From Thermaceae bacterium (lineage in GTDB: Bacteria; Deinococcota; Deinococci; Deinococcales; Marinithermaceae): DNA of 33,324 nt. The stretch is taken from positions 1 to 33,324 of the forward strand of contig JALSMT010000088.1 in the NCBI GenBank assembly GCA_026987375.1, in the 5' to 3' direction. Position numbers and translations under genes: made by a program. Below are positions 21,196-29,446 of this stretch, one piece after another; the stretch's first letter is position 1, and each line of letters begins with the position of its first letter. The notes beneath the pieces were generated by a model. It was not told the DNA's origin. It was given only the letters and a program-made list of their open reading frames with translations, and ran no database searches.

Positions 21196-21199
21196 TCCT
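21171..21199 (+). promoter_or_regulatory. amtB-glnB promoter
   Basis: A perfect TTGACA (21171-21176), a 17-nt spacer and TATCCT (21194-21199), with a start near 21206 and a leader of about 30 nt carrying GGAGGAGG before the ATG. It is among the best sigma-70 matches in the window. Confidence 0.8.
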
Positions 21200-21236
21200 T
21201 ATGAACATCGGCCCCAGGCCGGAGGAGGCGTACTGA

Positions 21237-22543
21237 ATGAGACTGCTGGCAATGACAATCTTCATAGCTCTGGGCGCGGCGCAGGCGGCCTCGCAGGCCG
21301 ACGGCGGCACGACCGCGTGGATGCTGGTTTCTACGGCGCTGGTGCTGTTGATGACGCCGGCCCTGGCGTTCTTCTACGGCGGCCTGGTTCGCCAGAAAAA
21401 CGTTCTCAACACCATGATGATGAGTTTTGCGGCGCTGGGCGTGGTAACCCTCGTCTGGGCGCTTTTCGGCTACTCGCTGGCCTATGGCGGCGGCAGTCGC
21501 TGGATTGGCGATCTTTCAATGTTGTTCATGCACGGCATAGACCTCAGCGGCAAGATGCCCGCGCTCTTGGACGTGGCCTTCCAGGGAACGTTCGCGGTCA
21601 TTACCGCGGCCCTAATCTCGGGCTCGCTGGTAGGACGGATGCGCTTTTTGCCGTGGCTCTTGTTCATAGCCATTTGGACCGTATGCGACTACGCGGTGCT
21701 GGCCCACTGGGTCTGGGGGCCGGCGGGCTCGGCGCTGCTAAAGGACTTGGGCGCGATAGACTTCGCCGGCGGCACGGTGGTGCACATCAACGCCGCCATA
21801 GCCGGTGTGGTGGCGGTGATGGTCCTAGGGCCGCGCAAGGATTTTGGCAGGCTGGCCTTTTTGCCGCACAACATTCCCTTCGTCTTGCTGGGCGCGGGCC
21901 TCTTGTGGTTCGGCTGGTTCGGTTTCAACGGCGGCAGCGCCTACGGAGCCAACGCCAGCGCGGCGCTCGCTTTTACCAATACTTTTCTGGCGCCCGCGGC
22001 CACGATGACCGTCTGGATGATTTTGGAGGCGCTGCGCGGCGGTCGCGCCACCGCGGTCGGCGCGGCCACCGCGGCGGTGGTGGGACTGGTGGGAATAACT
22101 CCGGCGGCTGGTTTTGTCGGTCCCTTGGGGGCGCTGTGGCTGGGGGCGCTGGTGGCTTTTCCCAGCTATTTCTTCATCTCGATCCGGCCCAGGCTGAAGC
22201 TCGACGACTCGCTGGACGTTTTTGGAGCGCACGGCCTCGGCGGGATGAGCGGCGCATTGTTGACGGGGGTCTTCGCCGCCAAAGCCTGGGGCGGCACCGC
22301 GGGGGCGCTCGAGGGCAATATCGGTCTGCTGTGGGTGCAGATCGAGGCGGTGCTGGCGGCCGTCATATTCAGCGCGTTGATGTCGTGGTTGATACTGCGG
22401 CTACTGGCCCTGCTAATGCCGTTGCGTGCCGCGGATGACGAGCAGGCGGTGGGAATGGACGCTCTCTGCCACGGCGAAGAGGCCTACCCGGTGGCCGAAG
22501 GGGCGATACTGGTGCTGGACCGTGAGAACGACGGAGGTGCGCG

Positions 22544-22547
<4 letters not shown>
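21237..22547 (+). CDS. amtB: Ammonium transporter Amt
   Basis: A 436-residue inner-membrane ammonium channel. After a short cleavable signal-like segment (ending AAQA) come the expected eleven hydrophobic helices. The pore twin-histidines are His183 (GGTVVHINAA) and His332 (DVFGAHGLGGMSG), and the conserved Asp151 is in WTVCDYAVLAHWVWG. The AFFYGGLVRQKN and FGWFGFNGGS motifs are also present. The soluble C-terminal tail (about 395-436) is where PII docks in E. coli AmtB. GGAGGAGG lies 8 nt upstream of the ATG. The last codons overlap the PII gene (ATGA), so channel and regulator are made together. Expression is probably nitrogen-controlled, given the upstream repeats. Confidence 0.96.
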
Positions 22548-22906
<359 letters not shown>

Positions 22907-22910
22907 GGAC

Positions 22911-23654
22911 TCAACCTACAGGGTAGGCGAAGACCGCTAGGGAGTGGTCGCCTACCCTGCCGCGCGCCACCGCATCCATGGGCGCCAGCGTTCCCGAATG
23001 CAGGTGTAGTTTTTTGCCGAGCTCCTTCTTGAGGCCTTCGTGGATATCGGCGGAGACGTCGCCAAACACCGCGCGCACCGCTATCGCCCTGGTGGTGAAG
23101 TGCTTGCTCAACTGCGCGGTTACGGCTTGCAGGACGCGCCCCTGCGCCAGCGGCAGAGGAGACGTGAGAAACGTCTCGTTTTCCAGGGAGATTAACGCCC
23201 ACAACCGCAACGCCGCGCCGATTTTGCCGGCGAAACCAGGGAGCAGACCATTTTCTACCAGACGCCTTAGGTCGCGGCTGAGCAGCAGGAAGCGGCCCTG
23301 ATCGGCGAGGCGTCTCACCTCCGCCAATGCTTCATCCTCGCTTTTCCCTCCGTTCAATAAGGAGGCGGCGCGGAGGGCGGCGCTGCCCAAGCCGGCGGAT
23401 CCTAGGCGCGTGTTAATGGCGCGCACGCGCTGGTTGGCTATGGTTTCGGCGGCGCTTTTCGCCCTTTCATACATGGGGCAGAGCCGCGGCGAAGCGTGCA
23501 GCGACAGGAGTTTGTCGTAAAAGCCCAGATAACGCCGGTACTGCTCATCGAAAGGTCTTTCAGGATCGAGCAAGAGCACGCCTTTCTTGGCGGCCGCCTC
23601 GGGGCTGAGACTGCTTCCTGGGTCGGTAACTACTCCTATGGTTTCTCCCGCCAT
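22911..23654 (-). CDS. DegV family protein (fatty-acid-binding fold), divergent
   Basis: A 247-residue protein resembling DegV. It opens TIGVVTDPGSSLSPEAAAKKG (family: a D-S-x-x-D-L segment), continues VLLLDPERPFDEQY, and then has VRAINTRLGSAGLGSAALRAASLLNGGKS, the conserved lipid-contact region. DegV-family proteins bind fatty acids and, in some Gram-positives, form FakB subunits that present fatty acids to FakA kinase. No FakA is in the window. The first motif is degenerate, so binding could differ. GGAGG precedes the ATG. It follows nadE with a 34-nt gap and is probably the last gene of that operon. Confidence 0.75.
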   Translation of the reverse strand: MAGETIGVVTDPGSSLSPEAAAKKGVLLLDPERPFDEQYRRYLGFYDKLLSLHASPRLCPMYERAKSAAETIANQRVRAINTRLGSAGLGSAALRAASLLNGGKSEDEALAEVRRLADQGRFLLLSRDLRRLVENGLLPGFAGKIGAALRLWALISLENETFLTSPLPLAQGRVLQAVTAQLSKHFTTRAIAVRAVFGDVSADIHEGLKKELGKKLHLHSGTLAPMDAVARGRVGDHSLAVFAYPVG

Positions 23655-23688
23655 AACGCCTCCTAATTGCTAATGATGTACGAAATGG

Positions 23689-24540
23689 CTAGTCCGCCAG
23701 TTTGAAGTCCAACGGCCGCAGGTAAAACTCGTTGATGGCGGTGCTGCTGAGCAGGGCCACCGCCGGCAGGTGTCGCTTGTAGTGGGTGCGGTTGACGCGC
23801 CTCTTTACCAGGGTCACCTCCTCGGCCGTAAAGCCGAGGTTGACGATGTACTCGTCGGGGTAACCTTTGAGATAGTGCTCTAGAATCACGTCGGCGCGGC
23901 GGTAGCGCACTCCCAGGTCGTCCTCGTCGGTCTGGCCGGGTTCCAGGTCGGCGGTGGGGGCCTTGCGGATTATCTCCGGAGGGACATCCAGAAACTCGGC
24001 CAAGCCCCAGACCTGCGTTTTGTACAAGTCTCCCAGCGGGTTGATGGGCGGTGCGTCGTCGGCGTGCCAGGTGAAGTAGCCGAAGAGGCGCTCGGTCTTG
24101 TTGCCTGTCCCCAGGGGCAGGGCGTGGTACTGCTCAGACTTGTCGAAAGAAACTATCATGCGCGCCCGCGCCATGACGTTTCCTTTGCGTCGCGCCGTTA
24201 TTTGCGGGGTCAGCCGGGCGTAACCCTCCACCATGGCGGTGATGTCTATGGTTTCCAGGGTAACGCCGAAGCGCTTGGCGACCAGCTCGGCGTGCTTGCG
24301 GGAGTCGGCCGAAGAGTCTTTGTGGGGCAGGCTGAGGGCGTGGACGTTTTCGGGGCCGAGAGCGCGCGCCGCCAGCGCCAGCGTCACTGCGGAGTCAACG
24401 CCGCCGCTGACCGAGACTATGGCTTGCTGGTAGCCGCGGTCGCTCAGCTCCTCGTGGATGAAGCGTTGTAACGCCTCCGCCACCAGCTGGTAGTTGAGCT
24501 CGAGCCTCTCTCCCGCCGTCACCCCGCGGACCACCTTCAT
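23689..24540 (-). CDS. nadE: NAD synthetase (NH3-dependent type, NadE)
   Basis: A 283-residue adenine-nucleotide alpha-hydrolase-type enzyme making NAD from nicotinate adenine dinucleotide, ATP and ammonia. The P-loop is SGGVDS (45-50), with GTGNKTERLFGYFT (144-157), PINPLGDLYKTQ and PTADLEPGQTDEDDLGVRY. The length matches single-domain NadE without the glutaminase domain. However, a CN-hydrolase gene directly upstream overlaps it by 4 nt (ATGA), which suggests the two make a two-subunit glutamine-dependent enzyme. DegV follows. Confidence 0.94.
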   Translation of the reverse strand: MKVVRGVTAGERLELNYQLVAEALQRFIHEELSDRGYQQAIVSVSGGVDSAVTLALAARALGPENVHALSLPHKDSSADSRKHAELVAKRFGVTLETIDITAMVEGYARLTPQITARRKGNVMARARMIVSFDKSEQYHALPLGTGNKTERLFGYFTWHADDAPPINPLGDLYKTQVWGLAEFLDVPPEIIRKAPTADLEPGQTDEDDLGVRYRRADVILEHYLKGYPDEYIVNLGFTAEEVTLVKRRVNRTHYKRHLPAVALLSSTAINEFYLRPLDFKLAD

Positions 24541-25397
24541 AACTCCTCCACTATTTGCCGCAGCTCCGGGAAGATTAGCGGCAGGCCGGCTTTCAAGTCG
24601 GCTAATAGGGGATTGTCATAGCGTACCGGCGGTATTCTCTCAAAGTCCACGTCGGCTATCAGCGCCACCTCGCCAAAGGCTTCCGCCCGCGCCAGTATCT
24701 CTCCTTCGGGCCCGGAAAGCAGGCTGCCGCCGCTCATCATCTTTCCCGCTTCGCTGCCGGCTAAGCTGGCCAGGGCCACGTAGAGGCCGTGTTCTCCGGA
24801 GATCGCCTGCGTCAGCGTGGCCCAGCGGCCGACGTTGCCCGGCGTCGCTCCGGTAAAATCGCGCGCCGGCGAGGCGGAGGGAACGTATATGATCTGCGCG
24901 CCCTGCAGGGCCGCGATGGTGGCGGTTACCGAGTGCCAGAAGTCTTCGCAGATGAGAATAGCGGCGCGTCCAAAACGACTGTCGAAACTAGCCAAGCCGT
25001 GGCCGCGCCCCAAAAAGCGCTCTTCGTCGAATACGCCGTAGGTCGGCAGGAATATTTTGCGGTGCAGGTGCAGCAGCCCGCGCCCGCCGAGCTCGAAATA
25101 TGCGGCGCTGTTGTAGTAGTCGCCGCCGTCGCGCTCATAAAAACCCACTATCAAGTCCAGGGGGCGCTGGTAGTGCTGGGTGTGCCACTCTAGCAGTCGC
25201 TCTTCCAGCTGACGCGCTTCCATAGCCAGCTCGCGCACGCCGCCTTGCAGAAAATAGCCGGTGAGGTAGGCTTCTGGCGCCACGGCGACGTCTATGTTTT
25301 CTTCTCTGAGCTCGAGCAGCCTGCTCAGGAGCCTCGCGAGGTTGCGCTCAACGTTACCCTTTTCGGGCTTGAGCTGTAAGAGAGCGTGGCGCACCAT
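24537..25397 (-). CDS. Carbon-nitrogen hydrolase (nitrilase superfamily), probable glutaminase partner of NadE
   Basis: A 286-residue nitrilase-fold amidase with the Glu-Lys-Cys triad: Glu42 (VAPEAYLTGY), Lys114 (HRKIFLPTYGVFDE) and Cys150 (ILICEDFWH). These flanking motifs are those of the glutaminase domain of fused NAD synthetases (Qns1/NadE2), which feeds ammonia to the synthetase. The frame is open far upstream, but that part is only the complement of the CBS gene. ATG 25397 begins the domain, with AGGAG almost touching it and TATTCT 8 nt upstream. It overlaps nadE by 4 nt. It could alternatively be a general amidase. Confidence 0.85.
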   Translation of the reverse strand: MVRHALLQLKPEKGNVERNLARLLSRLLELREENIDVAVAPEAYLTGYFLQGGVRELAMEARQLEERLLEWHTQHYQRPLDLIVGFYERDGGDYYNSAAYFELGGRGLLHLHRKIFLPTYGVFDEERFLGRGHGLASFDSRFGRAAILICEDFWHSVTATIAALQGAQIIYVPSASPARDFTGATPGNVGRWATLTQAISGEHGLYVALASLAGSEAGKMMSGGSLLSGPEGEILARAEAFGEVALIADVDFERIPPVRYDNPLLADLKAGLPLIFPELRQIVEEL

Positions 25398-25405
25398 ACT
25401 CCTAC

Positions 25406-25411
25406 AGAATA
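25406..25411 (-). promoter_or_regulatory. -10 box (TATTCT) for nitrilase-nadE operon
   Basis: TATTCT on the minus strand ends 8 nt before the ATG at 25397, in the 57-nt divergent spacer shared with the CBS gene. Confidence 0.35.
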
Positions 25412-25454
25412 CCCCGCGTGCTAGGATGGGGCTACACGCAAGCGAGGAGGTTTT

Positions 25455-25892
25455 ATGGTTCAAGTACGCCAGATACTCGACAACAAAGGGAGAGAAGTCG
25501 TAACCATATCGCCTCAGGCGACGGTTTTCGAGGCTCTGACCAAGCTGGCCGAGCACAATATCGGGGCCCTGCCGGTCTTGGCGGACGGCGAGCTGGTGGG
25601 CATCTTTTCCGAGCGCGACTACGCCCGCAAGATCATCCTCTTGGGTAAGGACTCCAAGAACACCACCGTCGGCGAGATCATGAGCACAAAGGTTCTCTTC
25701 GTCACGCCGGAGACGACCAACTGGCAGTGCATGGCCCTGATGAACGACAAGCGCATCCGTCACCTGCCGGTAATGAGCGAGGGCCGGCTGGAGGGTTTTG
25801 TTTCCATCGGCGACGTAGTCAAGTCGATAGTGGCGGAGCAGCGTTTCCACATCGAACAGCTGGAGCGCTACATTACCAGAGGCTCCAGCTAG
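25455..25892 (+). CDS. CBS-pair domain protein
   Basis: A 145-residue protein made of two tandem CBS motifs: about 5-68 (VVTISPQATVFEALTKLAEHNIGALPVL, IFSERDYARKI) and 72-135 (VLFVTPETTNWQCMALMNDKRIRHLPVM, GFVSIGDVVKSIV). CBS pairs bind adenine nucleotides such as AMP, ATP or NAD and act as energy sensors. There is no attached enzyme, so it should act in trans; its divergent neighbours make NAD, which may or may not be relevant. GAGGAGG lies about 5 nt before the ATG. Its TAG stop shares CTAG with the convergent hydrolase. Confidence 0.92.
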   Translation: MVQVRQILDNKGREVVTISPQATVFEALTKLAEHNIGALPVLADGELVGIFSERDYARKIILLGKDSKNTTVGEIMSTKVLFVTPETTNWQCMALMNDKRIRHLPVMSEGRLEGFVSIGDVVKSIVAEQRFHIEQLERYITRGSS

Positions 25893-26575
25893 TAGCGCCT
25901 CAGCCAGCTAATTACTCGGGCCGAGGCTTCTTCGGCGCGGGCGTCCAAAAAGACGTCATGGCCGCTGCCTTCAATGAAAAGTAGCTCCTTTTCCGCGCTG
26001 CCCAGCAGCTGGTAGTAGCGCCGCAGCGCGCCAGCGGGGATCACTTTGTCGTGGCTGGCGCCGAGCACCAGCGCCGGGGCCCTTACCGCCGGCAGCTTGG
26101 CGGGGGTTTGGCGACTGAGACGCAGTAACTCTACGAATGATCTGGTAGGAAAGTACGGGTAGTTGGGGTTTTGTTTCTTGAGCTCTTGGTCGCGTATCGA
26201 GGCGGCGCCCGGCATCTTGGGAAGCAGCCAGCTGAGGTATGGCGCCAGAGGCGCCAGCGGGTTGCTGAAGGCCAAAGCCGGCACGGCCGCCACCAAGGCG
26301 GAAACCTCGTTTTCGGCGGCGACGAAGGCCGCCAGCAGCGAGCCCATCGAGAGGCCCACGACGGCAAAGCCCGGCTGCAACTCGCCGGCCGCGCGGCGCA
26401 CGTCTTGCAGCCAGTCGCCAGCCTTGACGGTCGCCATGTCTTCCGGTTCGCCGCCGTGCCCGCTCAGCGTCGGCGTGAATATTTTATAGCCTTCCCGGCG
26501 CAGCAGCTCTGGCAGCGGTCCCCAGACCTTGGTGGGGTGCGAGGTGAAGCCGTGGATGAGTAATACTTGTAACAT
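25889..26575 (-). CDS. Alpha/beta hydrolase, carboxylesterase/monoacylglycerol lipase type
   Basis: A 228-residue alpha/beta hydrolase of the COG1647 size class. It opens VLLIHGFTSHP (oxyanion HGF). The nucleophile is Ser76 (GLSMGS), the acid Asp176 (GASHDKVIP) and the base His206 (SGHDVFLD), followed by a final helix. There is no signal peptide, so it is cytosolic. It probably hydrolyses short carboxylic esters or acylglycerols. The ATG has no SD; CATAAT lies exactly 6 nt upstream, and a 12-bp palindrome overlaps the -35 position, so it may be regulated together with the divergent DUF4388 gene. Confidence 0.88.
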   Translation of the reverse strand: MLQVLLIHGFTSHPTKVWGPLPELLRREGYKIFTPTLSGHGGEPEDMATVKAGDWLQDVRRAAGELQPGFAVVGLSMGSLLAAFVAAENEVSALVAAVPALAFSNPLAPLAPYLSWLLPKMPGAASIRDQELKKQNPNYPYFPTRSFVELLRLSRQTPAKLPAVRAPALVLGASHDKVIPAGALRRYYQLLGSAEKELLFIEGSGHDVFLDARAEEASARVISWLRRY

Positions 26576-26581
26576 AGTCTT

Positions 26582-26587
26582 ATTATG
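26582..26587 (-). promoter_or_regulatory. -10 box (CATAAT) for leaderless hydrolase gene
   Basis: CATAAT on the minus strand, five of six to consensus, ends 6 nt before the ATG at 26575. Its -35 position (26605-26610) lies in the palindrome at 26606-26617. Confidence 0.45.
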
Positions 26588-26601
26588 CGTGGCGGTTTGT
26601 A

Positions 26602-26630
26602 TTGACCGCTCGAGCGGATATTATGATAAT
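26602..26630 (+). promoter_or_regulatory. Promoter of DUF4388 gene
   Basis: TTGACC (26602-26607), a 17-nt spacer and GATAAT (26625-26630) give a strong sigma-70 match and a start near 26637, about 28 nt before the GTG. Confidence 0.7.
26606..26617. promoter_or_regulatory. Palindromic operator CCGCTCGAGCGG
   Basis: A perfect 12-bp palindrome sits between the -35 and -10 of the rightward DUF4388 promoter and over the -35 position of the leftward hydrolase promoter. Protein bound here could block both. Confidence 0.5.
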
Positions 26631-26664
26631 TTATTAAAGACAGCCGCGCGACTTGGGAGGACGA

Positions 26665-27471
26665 GTGTTAAAAGGAAACCTTTCCGAGCTTCCCTTAGGG
26701 ACATTGTTGCAGACCTTAGCGACCGCCAAGAGAGACGGCGTTCTGCAGATAGCCACTCCCTGGTGGCGCTCGCAGGTAGCCCTCAGCGGGGGTTTGCTCT
26801 TTTCCGCCGAGGCTGGCAGGCGCCGAGGCTGGCAGGCCGTCGAGCTCTTGGCGGGTCTCAGGTCTGCGCCATTCGTTTTCGATGAGTCGGCCGAGCCGCC
26901 GAGCGAGGGCGACCTGATGGTTCCGATGGACGCCGCGCTGACGAAGCTGCTTGCCGTTTCGCAGCGCTGGTCTGGGCTCGTACACATCCCTTCAGACTGG
27001 TCGTTGCGCCTCTTTTTGGGCAAAAAGACGGGAGAGCTGCAGCTCACCCCGGCTATGCTTCACATCCTGGGTTTGCTGGAAGACGGCACGGTCGCCAAGG
27101 TCTTGGAATCGGCGGCCAGGCCGCCGCTGGAGGTAGCCGAAGCCCTTGATGCGCTCATGAAAGAAGGGATTATTGAGACGGCTTTACCGGTCGAAGTCAA
27201 CGGGGTAGAGCTGCTGGCTCTCAGCTTCTACGGTCAGCAAACAGGGACGGCCTTCCTCGATAGCGAGCTATACCAGGAATGGCTGCGCACCCTGGCGGGC
27301 CCCTTCTCACTGCTTGTCAGCTCTCCCCGAGGACAGGAAACTGAACTAGAGGCTGCGGCTCGTGAAGGGATAAAGGGCAGGGTAATGCTCAACGACAAAG
27401 ACTTGCGCAAACTGAAGGCGGCGCGCGGAGTAAAGCTGACGGTTCGTCCGCTGGCGCATAAGAAAGGGTAG
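26665..27471 (+). CDS. DUF4388 (PATAN-like) domain protein
   Basis: A 268-residue protein. Residues 2-90 match DUF4388: LKGNLSELPLGTLLQTLATAKRDG, VALSGGLLFSAEAG, GWQAVELLAGL and PFVFDES. The middle part (about 125-170) resembles a small winged-helix segment (MLHILGLLEDGTVAKVL, VAEALDALMKEGII). The C-terminal 90 residues are unassigned. DUF4388 proteins are common in Deinococcota, myxobacteria and cyanobacteria, often near two-component or GTPase/motility genes, but their biochemical function is not settled. GTG 26665 is chosen because GGGAGG lies 5 nt upstream, ahead of an otherwise open TTG at 26653. The symporter gene follows by 13 nt. Confidence 0.75.
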   Translation: MLKGNLSELPLGTLLQTLATAKRDGVLQIATPWWRSQVALSGGLLFSAEAGRRRGWQAVELLAGLRSAPFVFDESAEPPSEGDLMVPMDAALTKLLAVSQRWSGLVHIPSDWSLRLFLGKKTGELQLTPAMLHILGLLEDGTVAKVLESAARPPLEVAEALDALMKEGIIETALPVEVNGVELLALSFYGQQTGTAFLDSELYQEWLRTLAGPFSLLVSSPRGQETELEAAAREGIKGRVMLNDKDLRKLKAARGVKLTVRPLAHKKG

Positions 27472-27484
27472 CGGGAGGTTGCCG

Positions 27485-28834
27485 ATGAACTTGATAGGCT
27501 GGTTCGATCAACTGGGTTCTTGGGTGTGGGGCTTGGAGATGATGCTGGTTTTCCTGGCCGTGGGGTTGTATTTGTCTGTCAGGACGGGCTTTATCCAGTT
27601 CAGCAAGGCGGGGGTCATTTTCCGCGAGACCATCGGCGCCATTCGCGAAAGGGCCTTGGGCGGCGACGGTCAGATATCGCCCTACCAGGCTACGATGATA
27701 GCCTTGGGCGCCACCCTCGGTTCGGGCAATATCATCGGCGTTACTTCGGCCATCCTGCTGGGCGGTCCTGGAGCCATTTTCTGGATGTGGATGGCGGCGC
27801 TGGTGGGTATGGCGACAAAGTTCGCCGAGGCGACTCTGGCGGTGCACTTCCGGCAGCGCTTCGCCGACGGCAGCGTTTCCGGCGGCCCGATGTATTACAT
27901 CTCCCGCGGCCTGGGGCTGCCTTGGCTTGGCGGCATCTTCGCCATACTCGCGGCCATCGCCGCTTTTGGTATCGGCAACGTTACCCAGGTGAGCGCGCTT
28001 TCGGGGGCCCTTTATGAAAACGCCGGAATCCCGCCTGTTTGGACGGGTCTTTTCGTAGCCGTCGTGGTCGCCTTCGTGCTGGCGGGCGGGGTGGTGCGAA
28101 TAGCCAAGTTCGCCCAGCTGCTGGTGCCCTTCATGGTCGTTCTCTACCTGTTGGCGGCGCTGGCGGCCTTGGTGCTGCACGCCGGCAACCTCATCCCCGC
28201 CTTTTTGTCGATCTTCAGCAGCGCCTTTTCCGTGCACGCCGGTGTTGCGGGCGGAGTCGGCTTCACCATTCAACAGATGATCAAGGCGGGCGTGGGCCGC
28301 GGTATTTTCTCCAACGAGGCCGGCCTGGGCTCGGCGCCGATAGCCCACGCCCAGGCCCAGGTAGACCACCCGGTGCGGCAGGGCTTTTGGGGCGTCGTGG
28401 AGGTTTTCGTAGACACCATAGTCGTCAATACCTTCACGGCTTTGGTGGTCCTCTCGGCGGCGTCCTGGAGCAAGGGCGGCCTGCCTGAGGACGTTCTATA
28501 CGGCAGTTTTGGGGTTCTCGGCGCAGGATTGCGGATTATGCCGCTGGTGCTGGCGCTCTTCGTCTTTACTACCGTGGTTTCCTGGGCATTTTACGGCGAG
28601 GAGTCGGCCGTTTTTTTACTGGGAGAGGGCATACGCTGGCCCTACAGGTTGGCGTATATCGTAATGGCTTTCGTCGGCGGTCTGGGCAGCTTCGGCACTC
28701 TGGTAAAGATCTCCGACACCATGAACGGGCTGATGGCGGTGCCCAACCTCATCGCCTTGGTGGTACTGGGGGGGTTGGTCGCCAAACTGACGCGAGGGTT
28801 CTTTTCCGGCGAGCCCTGGCGGCCGCCGCGTTGA
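27485..28834 (+). CDS. Sodium:alanine/glycine symporter (AGCS family)
   Basis: A 449-residue inner-membrane transporter of the AGCS family, which imports alanine or glycine with Na+ or H+. Hallmarks are GATLGSGNIIGV (75-86), GGPGAIFWMWMAA (93-105) and FSNEAGLGSAPIAHA near residue 280. About ten membrane helices are visible. ATG 27485 is preferred over TTG 27479, since GGGAGG lies 6 nt before the ATG. It is 13 nt downstream of the DUF4388 gene and probably cotranscribed; a strong terminator follows. The exact substrate cannot be told from sequence. Confidence 0.93.
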   Translation: MNLIGWFDQLGSWVWGLEMMLVFLAVGLYLSVRTGFIQFSKAGVIFRETIGAIRERALGGDGQISPYQATMIALGATLGSGNIIGVTSAILLGGPGAIFWMWMAALVGMATKFAEATLAVHFRQRFADGSVSGGPMYYISRGLGLPWLGGIFAILAAIAAFGIGNVTQVSALSGALYENAGIPPVWTGLFVAVVVAFVLAGGVVRIAKFAQLLVPFMVVLYLLAALAALVLHAGNLIPAFLSIFSSAFSVHAGVAGGVGFTIQQMIKAGVGRGIFSNEAGLGSAPIAHAQAQVDHPVRQGFWGVVEVFVDTIVVNTFTALVVLSAASWSKGGLPEDVLYGSFGVLGAGLRIMPLVLALFVFTTVVSWAFYGEESAVFLLGEGIRWPYRLAYIVMAFVGGLGSFGTLVKISDTMNGLMAVPNLIALVVLGGLVAKLTRGFFSGEPWRPPR

Positions 28835-28846
28835 GCAGGCGGGCGC

Positions 28847-28881
28847 CATACAAAACCGCGCCTCGGGCGCGGTTTTGTATG
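28847..28881 (+). terminator. Strong rho-independent terminator after symporter gene
   Basis: A perfect 16-bp stem (CATACAAAACCGCGCC / GGCGCGGTTTTGTATG) with a TCG loop. The stem includes A4/T4 tracts, so it can also end transcription from the other strand. Confidence 0.9.
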
Positions 28882-28883
28882 CT
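28878..28883 (+). promoter_or_regulatory. -10 box (TATGCT) at the terminator foot, for ubiX
   Basis: TATGCT begins inside the last four bases of the terminator stem and ends 6 nt before GTG 28890. There is no SD before the GTG, so a leaderless start is likely. Confidence 0.45.
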
Positions 28884-28889
28884 GGACGG

Positions 28890-29444
28890 GTGAAGAGGAT
28901 AGTAGTAGGCGTCAGCGGGGCCTCGGGGATGATTTACGCCAGGGACTTGTTGCAACGATTGCAACCCCTCGCGGGGGTTGCAGTCCACCTGGTCATTAGC
29001 CCCGCCGCCGAGCTGGTGATGGCGCGCGAGGGGGAAGACCCTGATTCCCTGCGCGAGCTGGCCGACGTTGTTCACCAGGCCGAAGACGGCGCCGCCGCCA
29101 TAGCCTCGGGCAGCTTCCAGACGGCGGGAATGGTGATAGTGCCGGCGAGCGCCAACAGCGCCGCCAAGATTGCGGCGGGCATGGCCGACAACCTTCTCTT
29201 GCGCGCCGCCTTCGTGCACCTGAAGGAGCGGCGTCCGTTGATCCTGGTCTTGCGGGAAACGCCCCTGCCGACGCCGACTTTGAGAGCTTTACTGACGCTC
29301 AGCGAGAGCGGAGCGGTAATAATGCCGGCCAGTCCCGCTTTTTACCATCATCCGCGGACAATATCGGATTTAGCCGCCTTCATTAGCCAGCGGATACTTG
29401 ACCAGCTGGGAGTCTCGGCGGACGGGCCGCGCTGGGAGGGCTGA
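28890..29444 (+). CDS. ubiX: Flavin prenyltransferase UbiX/Pad1
   Basis: A 184-residue enzyme making prenylated FMN, the cofactor of UbiD-type decarboxylases. Signatures are GVSGASGMIYA (7-17), SGSFQTAGMVIVPASANSAAKIAAG, a KERRPLILVLRETPL loop and VIMPASPAFYHHP. These match UbiX/Pad1 rather than other flavodoxin-like proteins. GTG 28890 is used; an earlier in-frame TTG at 28875 lies inside the terminator stem. ispD follows after 2 nt. No ubiD is in the window. Confidence 0.94.
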   Translation: MKRIVVGVSGASGMIYARDLLQRLQPLAGVAVHLVISPAAELVMAREGEDPDSLRELADVVHQAEDGAAAIASGSFQTAGMVIVPASANSAAKIAAGMADNLLLRAAFVHLKERRPLILVLRETPLPTPTLRALLTLSESGAVIMPASPAFYHHPRTISDLAAFISQRILDQLGVSADGPRWEG

Positions 29445-29446
29445 CG

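Noticed and set aside
21149-22438. Long plus-strand open frame of 429 codons overlapping amtB
   Set aside because: It is an out-of-frame reading of amtB; its Arg/Gly-rich product has no family similarity, while the amtB frame is unmistakable.
25398-25850. N-terminal extension of the nitrilase gene to 25850
   Set aside because: The extension is the complement of the CBS gene; the CN-hydrolase domain starts at ATG 25397.
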